In this document: in pieces, positions 10,544 through 20,299 of the stretch
Layout of the letters: each line of letters begins with the position of its first letter
How positions within the stretch are numbered: the first letter of the stretch is position 1
Source of the DNA: JADJOY01 sp046331705 [NCBI: bacterium]
GTDB lineage: Bacteria > JADJOY01
Direction: 5' to 3'
Assembly (NCBI GenBank): GCA_046331705.1
Contig: JAXLQJ010000013.1
Span: 1-64,000, forward strand
DNA length: 64,000 bases
The notes under the pieces: generated by a model
Database searches by the model: none
Told to the model about the DNA's origin: nothing
What the model saw: the letters and a program-made list of their open reading frames with translations, nothing else
Program-made: the position numbers and the translations under genes

Positions 10544-12559
10544 ATGGAGACCAGCCGGCTGAAGAAGTCGCGCCCCAACGGCGCACCTCGGCGAGCGTCC
10601 CCCCTGGCTCGAAGGTCGGGTCAAGGCGACTGGCTCGCGGTTCTACTCGTGACGTGGACCGCCATCGCTCGCGCCGCGACGATCACCGTCACGAGCACGG
10701 CGGACGACTACGACCAGGGTCCGAACGGCAACTGCACGTTGCGCGAGGCGGTCATCGCCACCAACACCGACCTCTCCGTCGACGCATGTCCCGCGGGCTC
10801 GGGTGCCGACACGATCGACGTGCCAGCGGGGAGCTACGCGCTCTCGGTCTTCGGCATCTACGAGGACGCGGCGGCCCGAGGCGATCTGGACATCACGGCG
10901 CCGGTCACGATTCACGGCGCCGGAATGCGCGCGACCGTGATCGATGGGCGCGCATCCGATCACATCTTTCACCTGCTCGCGCCAGGCGGCCCGGTGACCC
11001 TCGCCGATCTCACCGTAACGAACGCGCTCGGCTCGGCGATCTGGAACGTCGGCGGCGATCTCACGTTGCTGCGCGTCCGGGTCGCCGATAGCTACGCCCC
11101 GGCCCCCTCTCCCAGTGGCGGTGGCGTGCTCAATCAGGGCGGGCATCTGGCGCTCGTCAACTGCACCGTCGAGGACAACTTCGCGGACTACTACGATGGC
11201 GGGGACGGCGGCGGGATCGAGAGCGACGAAGGCACGCTGTCGGTAACTGGCTCGCTGATCCGGCGCAATGGAGGCGCGAACGGCGGCGGGATCTCGATTC
11301 ACGGCGGCTCCGCGACCATCAGGAGCTCCACGATCGGATGCTTCGGCGACGTCCAGCCCTTCAGCTCCGCGTCGTTCGAGTGCGGCAACGCCGTCGGCTA
11401 CGACATCGGCTACCTCGGTGGCGGCATCTACGCGACTGGCGCAACGCTCGAGATCTCCGAGTCGAGGATCTCGGGGAACTTTGCGATCGTCGGTGGCGGC
11501 ATAGCGGTAGATTCCGGGGAACTGACGCTGACCGACTCAGCCGTCCAGGGAAACAGCGCGGACGATCCCTACTGCGGCATTCACCCGATCTACTTGTGCG
11601 GAGCCGGTGGCGGGCTGGCGATCAGCGGCGCCACGGCCACGATCGAGCGTTCGGTGCTCGCCGACAACGCGTCCGACGGTGGGGGCGGCATCTACGTTGG
11701 CAACTGGTTCGCGCCATCGCCGGTGGCCCCTTCGGTCCACATCACCCGGAGCGCGCTCGTCGCCAACTGGTACGAGGAGCTCTACGCCCAGGCGGGCAGC
11801 TCGGTGACGATCGAAGATTCGACGGTCGCTGCGTCGCCGATGCGATATGGGGCGATCGGCCTGGTGAGTGAAGGCGCGTCGATCGACATGGTCCGAAGCA
11901 CCTTGGGCGGACACCAGGAAGCGGAGCTGACGGGCGGCTTCTTCGGCGCGTCGGGCGCGATCACGCTCGCCTCGTCGGTTCTCGGAAGCGCGGATCCTGA
12001 CCAAGGCAGCGTGTGCGAGACGATCCCCGGGTACCAACCCGCCGTGACGTCGCTCGGCTACAACCTCATCGCGGACGCGAGTTGTGCGCTGTCGGACCCG
12101 ACCGACCTGGTGGCCGATCCCTTGCTCGGGCCGCTCATCGACTACGGCGGCGGCAGCCTCGCGCGGCCCATGCTCCCCGGCAGCCCCGCAATCGACTCGG
12201 GCGACCCGAACAACTGCCCAGCCTCCGACCAGCACGGCGCTCCCCGTCCCGTCGACGGTGACGGCGACGGCACCGCCGCTTGCGACCGTGGTGCCTTCGA
12301 GGTGCAGTGCAGCGGGCCGGACACCGACGGCGACGGCGTTCCCGACGCGTGCGACAACTGCGTAGAGATTGCCAACCCGAGCCAAGCCGACACCGACGGC
12401 GACGGTCTCCCCGACGACTGCGACAACTGCCCCGGGCTCGCGAATCCCGATCAGCTCGACTCGAACGGCAACGGGCTGGGTGACGCCTGCGAGGTGTTCC
12501 TCGACGGCTTCGAGTCGGGCAACACGCTCGCGTGGAGCGGGACGTCGAGTCCGCCATGA
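10544..12559 (+). CDS. CSLREA-type exported beta-helix protein (copy 1)
   Basis: 671 residues from ATG 10544. That start places a basic n-region and a hydrophobic core (LAVLLVTWTAIARA) directly before the mature N terminus. The mature protein begins with a CSLREA domain (TITVTSTADDYDQGPNGNC, then TLREAVIATN). Right-handed beta-helix repeats follow (GGGISIHGGSATIRSSTIG, GGGIYATGATLEISESR). Next is a choice-of-anchor Q-like segment (SPAIDSGDP, GAPRPVDGDGDG, CDRGAFEVQC), then thrombospondin type-3 Ca2+ repeats (DTDGDGVPDACDNC), and the end VFLDGFESGNTLAWSG. It is presumably surface-located or secreted. The stop overlaps the next start by four bases (ATGA at 12556-12559). It is closely related to the gene at 17601. 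Confidence 0.88.
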   Translation: METSRLKKSRPNGAPRRASPLARRSGQGDWLAVLLVTWTAIARAATITVTSTADDYDQGPNGNCTLREAVIATNTDLSVDACPAGSGADTIDVPAGSYALSVFGIYEDAAARGDLDITAPVTIHGAGMRATVIDGRASDHIFHLLAPGGPVTLADLTVTNALGSAIWNVGGDLTLLRVRVADSYAPAPSPSGGGVLNQGGHLALVNCTVEDNFADYYDGGDGGGIESDEGTLSVTGSLIRRNGGANGGGISIHGGSATIRSSTIGCFGDVQPFSSASFECGNAVGYDIGYLGGGIYATGATLEISESRISGNFAIVGGGIAVDSGELTLTDSAVQGNSADDPYCGIHPIYLCGAGGGLAISGATATIERSVLADNASDGGGGIYVGNWFAPSPVAPSVHITRSALVANWYEELYAQAGSSVTIEDSTVAASPMRYGAIGLVSEGASIDMVRSTLGGHQEAELTGGFFGASGAITLASSVLGSADPDQGSVCETIPGYQPAVTSLGYNLIADASCALSDPTDLVADPLLGPLIDYGGGSLARPMLPGSPAIDSGDPNNCPASDQHGAPRPVDGDGDGTAACDRGAFEVQCSGPDTDGDGVPDACDNCVEIANPSQADTDGDGLPDDCDNCPGLANPDQLDSNGNGLGDACEVFLDGFESGNTLAWSGTSSPP

Positions 12560-14082
12560 ACGCGTGGAGACGTGCGGCGCTCGTTGCCACCTGGATGTGC
12601 GCCGCCTCGGCCGCGCGCGCCACAACGATCCCCGTCGATAGCACCGCGGACGATTACGACCAGGGCCCGAACGGCAATTGCACGCTGCGCGAGGCGGTGC
12701 TCTCGGCGAATCAGGACGCGCCGGTCGACGCGTGCCCCGCCGGATCAGGCGCCGACACGATCGCGCTGCCGGCCGGCACCTACCGCCTGACGATCCCGGC
12801 GGAGAACTACGAGCGCGAAGGCAAGACAGGCGGCTTGGTGCTGGAGGAAGACGTCGAGATCCTGGGCGCGGGGCGCGATGAAACCGTGATCGATGCCGAA
12901 GGAATCGCCACGGCGATCAGGCAGTCCCCCTATTCCTCGTTCCACCTCGACGACCTGCTCATCGACGGTCTCACCATCTCGCACGGAGTGCCATACGCGC
13001 TCGAGATCCGGGACGGAGCGGTGACGCTCATTCACGCCGCCTTCCGCGACAACGGTAGCTACCAGGTTGGCGGCGGACTCGACATCAGCGGTAGCGGTCT
13101 CATGATCGAGGACTGCGAGCTGACCGGAAACCACGGGCCGAACGGTGGCGCCATGTGGGCCGTCGGACCCGTCACGATCCGCGACACGCTCTTCGCGCGG
13201 AACGAAGCCTTCCTCACCGGAGGAGCGATCTACGTCAGCTCCGGCACGGTATTCCTGTCCCGTGCCGTGGTGCGCGATAGCACCGCCTACTGGGGCGGAG
13301 CGGTGTGGGCCGCACCCGGAACTGCCCTGATCGCCGAGCAGAGCTCGCTCGTCGACAACCACGCCGCCGCAGAGGGGGGCGGGCTCCTGGTGGGCGGGAC
13401 CGTCGCGCTCACCAACGTCACGCTGGCCGGCAATTCCGCGATCGAGGACGGCGGAGCGCTCGCGACCAGCGGCGGCGCGCAGGTGACCCTCACGAACGTC
13501 ACCCTCGCGGACAACGACGCCCCGCAAGGAAGCGCCATCTCGACGCTCGCGTCCATCGCGCAAATCGACCCCATCCTGCTCGTGAACTCGATCGTCGCCG
13601 GCGAGTGCGTGCAGAGCGCGGGGCCGCCCGTCATCTTCAGCCAAGGCGGAAACCTCGAGAGCCCGGGAGACACCTGCGGCTTCGCGCTCGAAAGCGACCT
13701 CGTGCGCGTCTCCGACCCGGGGCTCGGCTCGCTCGGCGATCACGGCGGAACGGTGCCCACCGTTGCGCTCCTCGCCGGCAGCCCCGCGATCGACTCCGCT
13801 GTCGAGTCGGCCTGTCCCGACACGGACGCTCGCGGTGTGCCGCGACCGCAATCCGGGTCGAGCAACGGCGGCGAGCCGCACTGCGATCGCGGCGCGTACG
13901 AAGCGTGCCTCGGCCCCGATTCCGACAGCGACGGCATCCCCGATGCCTGCGACGACTGCGCCGCCGTCGCCGATCCGGATCAACAGGACTCGAATTGGAA
14001 CGGCATCGGAGATGCGTGCGAGCTCTTCGTCGACGATTTCGAATGGGGCGACACGTCGGCCTGGTCGCAGGTGAGACCGTGA
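12556..14082 (+). CDS. CSLREA-type exported beta-helix protein (copy 2)
   Basis: 508 residues. The ATG at 12556 overlaps the previous stop, so translation is probably coupled. A signal peptide (AALVATWMCAASAARA) precedes TIPVDSTADDYDQGPNGNC and TLREAVLSAN. Beta-helix rungs follow (GGALATSGGAQVTLTNVTL), then a choice-of-anchor-like SPAIDSAVESACPDTDARG, a CDRGAYEAC block, one thrombospondin type-3 unit (DSDSDGIPDACDDC) and the tail FVDDFEWGDTSAWS. It shares architecture with its upstream partner but is shorter and clearly diverged. Its stop overlaps the GTG start of the kelch-like gene (GTGA at 14079-14082). A truncated second copy of its first 120 bases sits at 19605. Confidence 0.87.
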   Translation: MNAWRRAALVATWMCAASAARATTIPVDSTADDYDQGPNGNCTLREAVLSANQDAPVDACPAGSGADTIALPAGTYRLTIPAENYEREGKTGGLVLEEDVEILGAGRDETVIDAEGIATAIRQSPYSSFHLDDLLIDGLTISHGVPYALEIRDGAVTLIHAAFRDNGSYQVGGGLDISGSGLMIEDCELTGNHGPNGGAMWAVGPVTIRDTLFARNEAFLTGGAIYVSSGTVFLSRAVVRDSTAYWGGAVWAAPGTALIAEQSSLVDNHAAAEGGGLLVGGTVALTNVTLAGNSAIEDGGALATSGGAQVTLTNVTLADNDAPQGSAISTLASIAQIDPILLVNSIVAGECVQSAGPPVIFSQGGNLESPGDTCGFALESDLVRVSDPGLGSLGDHGGTVPTVALLAGSPAIDSAVESACPDTDARGVPRPQSGSSNGGEPHCDRGAYEACLGPDSDSDGIPDACDDCAAVADPDQQDSNWNGIGDACELFVDDFEWGDTSAWSQVRP

Positions 14083-16883
14083 AGCACCTCGCGGCCCGAT
14101 CGCGGTGGCCCCGGCTCGCTTCGCAGCGCGTGGGCCGCCGGCATCGGTGGCTGCATTGGCCGCTGCATTGGCCGTCACTGCCAATGGTGAGCTTGCTGCT
14201 GGCACTCCCTCTCGCGAGCGCCGCTCGCGCCGCCCAGCCTGCCCCGTTCTGGGTGCAAGAGACTCCACCACACAACGTCCACATGGGCGGGTGGCTCGCA
14301 GGCTTCGACCCCGTGGGAAGAAACGTGTGGGTGAACGGGCAGGTGCCGAGCTACGGCAGCGACGGTTGGCGCTGGGACGGCACCGACTGGACCTACAGCT
14401 CGGACAGCGGATCTTCCGTGCCCGTGGGGCAGATGGCGTTCGATCCGACGTCCGTACGCCTGCTTCGGTTTGGCTCCAACTACTACAACGGCAACCGGCT
14501 CGAGACCTGGCGGCTGAGCGGTGGAGGGTGGGGAAAGTTGAGCGCACCCCATCAGCCCTCCGATTCGCGTGGGCTCATGGTGTCGGACCCAGCGCGAGGA
14601 AGCGTCGTCTTTCTCACCCAGCCGACCAACGCCGCCGGGTCGACATACCTATGGGACGGCGAGGACTGGCATCTGGCGACCCCGATGCACACGCCACCGG
14701 CTGGCTACGTCGGTCACGCCGATTTCGACCCTACGATCGGCAAGGTGGTGGCGCCCTTGAGCCCTCCGAGCACGGGGCCCGTCGAGCTCTGGGCGTGGGA
14801 CGGCACGGACTGGGCTCGTCTCGAGACCGCGCACGATGGCCCTTCGCACCCGGTCTCCTGCTGGCAGTTCGTTCCCGCCATCGGCGGCATGGTCGCATTC
14901 GCCGGCGACACGTGGACGTTCGCGGGGAACGACTGGCAACCGCAACCATCAATGCTGAGCCCGCCTCTCGCGAGCAAGTTCTGCGCGTACGATCCACCGC
15001 GCGCGTCGTTGATGATGCACGACGGGACCGATACCTGGACCTATCACGCGCCAGCCAGTGCTTTCGACTGGACGCCACAAACGCCGAGCCATGCGCCGCC
15101 GCCGCGCTCGCGCGCCGCGGTAGCGTTCGACTTCCGCGCGCAACGGCCGCTCGTCTTCGGCGGGCTCGGGCGCTCGGGCCCCCTCGACGACCTGTGGACG
15201 TGGAACGGCTCGCGTTGGGAGGAAACATCGCCGTTGCATCGCCCCGCACCGCGTTCCGGGGCGTCGTTCGTCCATCACCCGATGCGCCGCCAGCTCGTGC
15301 TCTTCGGTGGGGTCGGCCGGCGCTACTTCGACGACACGTGGACGTGGGACGGCTCCGACTGGCGAGCCGAAGATCCGCCTCTCGGCCCATCGCCTCGCGC
15401 CGGCGCCGCGATGGCGCTCGACGAGGTCCGCTCGAAAGTGCTGCTCTTCGGCGGTCAGGACGGCGGCGGTCCCCTCGATGACACGTGGCGCTGGGACGGC
15501 GTGCTGTGGACGCAGGAGCAGTCCATCCACCGCCCGCCGGCACGCAGCGACGCGAGCCTGATCGTGGATCCCGCGACCGGCGACCTTCTCCTCTTCGGCG
15601 GCGCCGGCGCCGACGGGCCGCTCGCCGACACCTGGACCTGGAACGGGAAGGACTGGACCCCGCGCGCACCGGCTCACTCACCCGCGCCGCGCTCCGGCGC
15701 GGCGATCGCGTTCCACGCGGCGTTGGGCAACGTGGTGCTCTTCGGCGGCGACGATGGCACCGGGGATGGGCTCGACGATACCTGGGCCTGGATCGACGGC
15801 GACTGGGTGCCGATCGAAACGGCCACGACCCCGCCGCCGCGCCACCGGAGCCACCGTGGCCTTCGATTTCAAGCGGGCGAGCATCGTGCTCTTCGGCGGT
15901 CGCGCCGGCGGCACCGTGCTCGGCGACACCTGGATCGGCGGACTGCTCGTGGGGCAGGACAGCACGCCGCCGCTGGTGGCGGTGGAGCAGCCACCCGCCC
16001 CGGCAGACGGGCAAGGCAGCTGGCTCAACGCGAGTGGTGATCTGTCGGCGCCTCGGCGGCCACGTCACGTTGCGGGTGACGGCGTCTGACCCGAGCGAAG
16101 TCGCAGACCTCGACTGCACCGATGGCGGGCGAGGCGATCGCGCTCGCCAACGAAGATGGTACCGATCACACGGCCGAGCTCGTGATCGGCTCGCAGGGCG
16201 AGCACGAGCTCGCGTGCCTGGCCACCGACGGCGCCTTGCCACCCGCTCCGGCGCGTTCGACGGATCGCCGAACGCGGTCGTTCCAGATCGACAGCGTTCC
16301 GCCGTCACTGGCGCCGATCGTCTCGGGCACCGGAGCCAGCGGCATGGTGGCTACTCTACGGAACGGCCAGCGTCAGTCGAACGCCTCCGATCCCACGCCA
16401 GGCTCCGGCGTCGATCCGACCGCAACGGTCTGCAGCACGCTGGAGACGTCGAGCCCGGGAACGCATACGGTCACCTGCACGGCGCGGGACACGGCGCGGA
16501 ACGTGAGCTCTCAGACCGCGAGCTATGTGGTGTCCACCGCGCTTGCCCATCTCACCGCGCGCTTCACCGCACCGCCGCCGAGCTCCCAAGTCCGGGCGCG
16601 GTCCACCGTGACGATCGGCGTCAAGCTCCTCGGCGCCAACGGTGCGCGAATCAAGGACGTCGACGGCAAGGCGATCGCCAGCGCCTGCCAGCTCACGGTG
16701 TCGGCGAAGCGCGTGCAGACGCTCGCGCCGTCGTGCATGACGTACGATCCGTCGCGCGACGAATTTCGTTACCCCTGGAAGCTCGGACGAGAGACCGGTG
16801 GCGCGACACTCACCGCGACGATGTCCTACCCCGGCACCACGGACACGACGGTCATCTCGGAGAGCATCGCGATCGTGAAGTGA
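14079..16883 (+). pseudogene. Exported kelch-like propeller protein, frameshifted several times
   Basis: Starts at GTG 14079 inside the previous stop. A signal peptide (LPMVSLLLALPLASAARA) is followed by six or more kelch-like blades, recognisable by repeated units such as RSGAAIAFHAALGNVVLFGG, LDDTWAWIDGDW and PPARSDASLIVDPATGDLLL. The frame is open to about 15840, where one extra base shifts it: PPPR is followed in the +1 frame by TGATVAFDFKRASIVLFGG. Further shifts near 16050, 16125 and probably 16360 are needed to reach the Ig-like/HYR-type end (SSPGTHTVTCTARDTARN) that closes at 16883. Shifts are all indels. Whether this is real decay or assembly error cannot be settled here. It is likely extracellular and its ligand is unknown. 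Confidence 0.7.
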
Positions 16884-17600
16884 GTTGGGCGCGGCTTCCT
16901 GGCGACGGATCGCCCCGAGGGCCACGCGACCGGCGACGCCCGCTCGACCACGCCCAGCCACGGCGCTCACGCCGCCGTCAGGAACTCCGCGGTGCTGTTG
17001 ATCGTTGCGGCGACCAGTGCGCTCGACGCCGAGCCCCGAGCGGTGGTTCAGCGGCAGCGCGACGTGTAGCTGATGACGACTTGAATCGATCCGGCTGCTC
17101 GGCGACGACCGCGAGCCGCCTCGGGGAGCGTCAATCGGCGACGGGCGCCCAGGTCGGCCAACGTCGTCGCGTTCCGCGAGGAGCCTGGCGCGGTGCGAAG
17201 CACAACGCGCAGCAGGCTCCTCGTGCGAGCACCCAGAGCCCGAGACCGTTGTCGGTGGCACCGTCTGCCGGGGCACGGTCTGCCTGCTGACGGCCTGACT
17301 CGGTGTCACACCTCATTGCAATCCGCGCCGATCGCAGCACGGGTCCGCCGCCTCGACCCTGTACCGAGCCCGTGCACTGCCGCGCTCTGCCGCGCGGTGC
17401 GCGGCCATGGTTCGCCAAATGGCGACCGAGGTGTCCTGGCGGTGAGTACGAAAGTTTCCGCTGGCCACCCGATCGGCGCGCGCGACTCGTGAAAGGCTGA
17501 GGAGGATCCACGCGATCGATTCGTGCCAGCACCGGCCGGATCTTGCGTTTCGACGGGATCCGTCTCGACTTCTGCCGCAAGCGCGGCCGGACACGCCTAC
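16884..17600. other. 717-base gap with degenerate duplicated sequence
   Basis: No intact gene. The first part holds the ABC-transporter remnant (16978-17072). The remainder keeps scattered matches to sequence around 10170-10480, for example TGACGGCCTGA near 17290 against the ABC gene's end at 10230. The last 100 bases probably carry the promoter and ribosome-binding site of the gene at 17601. Confidence 0.6.
16978..17072 (+). pseudogene. Remnant of the ABC transporter 3' region
   Basis: About 95 bases align without gaps to 9959-10053 of the intact ABC gene, with roughly three of four bases identical by hand. Shared strings include CGGTGCTGTTG-like and GCGACCAG...CTCGACGCCGAG, the Walker B/D-loop region. 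Key codons are lost: DEAT is no longer encoded. It marks the left edge of a duplicated block whose ABC end has decayed. Confidence 0.65.
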
Positions 17601-19608
17601 ATGCCGAGCGACCTCGCAAAGCAGGTGCGCGTCACCGCCGTACGTCGGCGAGCATCACAGTCGCGTGCGGGATCGCCTCGAATCGGTTGTCTCGCTGCCC
17701 TCGCGCTCGTGTCGGCGGTGGCGGCACGTGCCGCGACGATCCCCGTGACGAGCACTGCCGACGACTACGACGAAGGTCCCAACGGCAACTGCGCTTCGCG
17801 AGGCGGTGATCGCGGCCAACTCCGACATGACCGTCGATGCGTGCCCCCGCGGGAGCGAGACCGACACGATCGAGCTGCCTGCCGGAACCTACGCGCTCTC
17901 GGTCTACGGCACCGACGAGGATGCGACCGCCACAGGAGATCTCGACGTCACGAGCCCGCTCGCGATCCACGGAGCTGGAATGCACGCGAGCGTGATCGAT
18001 GGGCTCGCTTCCGATCACGCCTTCCACGTGCTCGCGCCAGGCGGCCCGGTGACGCTCACCGACCTCACCGCAACGAACGCGCTCGGGGCGGCGATCTGGA
18101 ACGTGGACGCCGCCCTCACCTTGCTTCGCGTTCGCGTCGCCAACAGCGCGCTCGCCCTCCCTCCCTCGCCCGCAGGCGGCGGCGTGCGCAACCAGGGCGG
18201 GCATCTGGCGCTCGTCGGCTGCACCGTCGAGGACACCTTCGCCCTCGACGGTGCAGATGGCGGCGGGATCGCGAGCGAAGATGGCACGCTGTCGGTGACC
18301 GGGTCGGTCATCCGGCGAAACTGGGCATCGAACGGCGGTGGAATCTCGATCCACGGCGGCTCCGCGACGATCGCGAGCTCGACGATCGGATGCTTCGGGG
18401 ACGACGATCCCTACGGCTCCGGCGTGGTCGAGTGCGGCAACGGCATCCAGATCGTGGACGGTACTTTCGGCGGAGGGATCTACGCGACCGGCGCGACGCT
18501 CGAGATCTCGCACACGAGGGTCTCGGGGAACACCGCCGCCGTCGGTGGCGGAGTCGCGATGGAGTCCGGGGAGCTGACGCTGACGGACTCCGTGATCCAG
18601 GGAAACGTTGCCGTTTTTCCGGATTGCCACCTTCCCGCGTACCTCTGTGGAGCTGGCGGCGGGCTGGCCATCAGCGGCGGCACGGCCACGATCGAGCGTT
18701 CGACCCTCACCGACAACCATTCCGATGGTGGAGGCGGAATCTACGTCGGCGACTGGTGGTTCGCACCGCCGCCGCTCGTGTCCCCGTCCGTCCATCTCTC
18801 CCACAGCGCGCTCGTCGCCAACCGGGACCAAGAGATCTACGCCCAAGCGGGCTCGCTGACGATCGAGGATTCGACGGTCGCTGCGTCGCCGACGCGATAT
18901 GGGGCGATCGGCCTGATGAGTGAAGGTGCCTTGATCGACGTGGCGCGAAGCACGCTGGGCGGACACCGAGGGTCGGAGCTCACCGGCAGCCCCTTCGGCG
19001 CCTCGGGTCCGATCACCGTCGCCGCGTCGGTTCTCGGCAGCGCGGATCCAGACCAGGGCCCCGTGTGCGAAGCAACCCCCGGGTACGAACCCGCGGTGAC
19101 GTCGCTCGGCCACAACCTCGCCGTCGATGCGTCATGCGCGCTCGCGGACGCAACCGATCTGGTGGGCGATCCCTTGCTCGGGCCACTCGGCGACTACGGC
19201 GCCGGGAGCCTCGCGCGCCCCCTGCTCCCTGACAGCCCCGCGATCGACTCGGGTGACCCGAGCGATTGCCCTGCCACCGACCAGCGCGGCGCTCCCCGTC
19301 CCGTCGACGGTGACGGCGATGGCACCGCCGCTGACCGCAGCGCCTTCGAGGTGCAGTGCAGCGGACCGGACACCGACGGCGACGGCACTCCCGATGCCTG
19401 CGACAACTGCGTGGACGTCGCCAACCCGAGCCAATCCGACTCGGACGGCGACGGGCTCGCCGACGCCTGCGACAACTGTCCCCAGCTCGCGAACCCAGAC
19501 CAGCTCGACTCGAACGGCAACGACTGGGGCGACGCCTGCGAAGTGTTTCTCGACGGCTTCGACTCGGGCAACACGAACGCGTGGAGTGGGACCTCGGCTC
19601 GACCATGA
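17601..19608 (+). CDS. CSLREA-type exported beta-helix protein (copy 3, two-base deletion)
   Basis: Close paralogue of the gene at 10544. From ATG 17601 a signal peptide (IGCLAALALVSAVAARA) leads to TIPVTSTADDYDEGPNGNC. Two bases are missing right after the Cys codon (after 17792), exactly inside the CSLREA signature. Restoring them gives CTLREAVIAANSD and joins the frame that runs to 19608, for a 669-residue product against 671 in copy 1. Beta-helix rungs, the choice-of-anchor-like segment, thrombospondin type-3 repeats and the tail VFLDGFDSGNTNAWSG are all kept. The stop overlaps an ATG at 19605, as in copy 1. A sequencing error or a very young mutation is plausible, because the rest is intact. 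Confidence 0.75.
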
Positions 19609-19730
19609 ACACGTGGGGTCGTGCGGCACTCGTCGCGGGCGGGAGGATCGCCGCCGTATCTGCGCACGCCGCAACGATCACGGTCACGAGCACCGCCGAC
19701 GATCACGGCCAAGAACCCGAACGCGTGTCT
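19605..19730 (+). pseudogene. Truncated 5' end of a fourth CSLREA gene
   Basis: Opens with MNTWGRAALVAGG and a signal-peptide-like stretch, then ATITVTSTADDHGQEP. This matches the first 40 residues of the gene at 12556 (MNAWRRAALVAT..., TIPVDSTADDYDQGP). Homology stops where the 3' end of the convergent YjbR-like gene begins (19733). It marks the right edge of the duplicated block. Confidence 0.7.
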
Positions 19731-19732
19731 CG

Positions 19733-20164
19733 TCAGCCGCGCGAACGCCGCTTCAGTGCTCGGGGCGGGGTCGTGCCAGCGTCGCCGCTCGGCGACTCGC
19801 CCGCGAGCCACTGCTTCACGAGTTTCTTCGGCGCGATCGCTCGGTAGCTCTCCTCGATCCATTCCTGAATCAGCTCGACGGGCACCCGTTCGCCGGCGGT
19901 GAAGCGCGCGCTCACCCAATTGCTCTTACCGAGGCCGTAGCCGGTCGGGGACGCGAAGGGCAGGAGCAGCGCGGGGCCAGCGGAGTCGGGGAGCTTCACG
20001 GAGACCGAGAGGCCGCCGTCCTCGCTCGCGAGAAACACGAACACCTTGCCGCGGACCTTGATGGCCGCGTGCCCCCACGGGTTGTCCTCGTGGGCCTGGG
20101 GAAGACCGAGAGCGTGGCAGCGCAGTGCGTCGCCTTCGACCGTGAGCGGCGGGTTCGCGGGCAT
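19733..20164 (-). CDS. YjbR/MmcQ-family protein
   Basis: 143 residues, small and soluble, of the MmcQ/YjbR double-wing family. Diagnostic strings are NPWGHAAIKVRGKVFVFLA near residue 28 and NWVSARFTAGE with a C-terminal IEESYRAIAPKKLVKQW. Family members are annotated as DNA-binding by fold analogy, but a biochemical role is generally not established. The gene is intact and lies against the truncated CSLREA fragment, so its 3' end sits at the duplication boundary. Confidence 0.82.
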   Translation of the reverse strand: MPANPPLTVEGDALRCHALGLPQAHEDNPWGHAAIKVRGKVFVFLASEDGGLSVSVKLPDSAGPALLLPFASPTGYGLGKSNWVSARFTAGERVPVELIQEWIEESYRAIAPKKLVKQWLAGESPSGDAGTTPPRALKRRSRG

Positions 20165-20299
20165 GCTTTCCGAGGTGGCGAGATCCGAATCGTGGGTCGT
20201 GGATGGCCGGGGGCGGCAAAGCCGTCCGCGCGTTGGCCAGCGCGGCGCGGCGGGACGACGCGCTCGGCCGGTGCCGCGAGCACAGCAGGCGGCGCGCGC

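Larger units (their letters stand above)
16978..19730 (+). repeat. Second copy of a 2.75-kb duplicated segment
   Basis: Gene order in 9959-12690 (ABC 3' end, CSLREA gene, first codons of a second CSLREA gene) recurs in the same orientation here, about 7 kb downstream. The central gene is well conserved. Both edges are decayed or truncated. The original copy therefore appears to be the upstream one. Confidence 0.75.

Noticed and set aside
16884-17600. Gap considered as a new small gene or ncRNA
   Set aside because: The recognisable part is a decayed ABC-transporter fragment; no frame or structure stands out beyond that.
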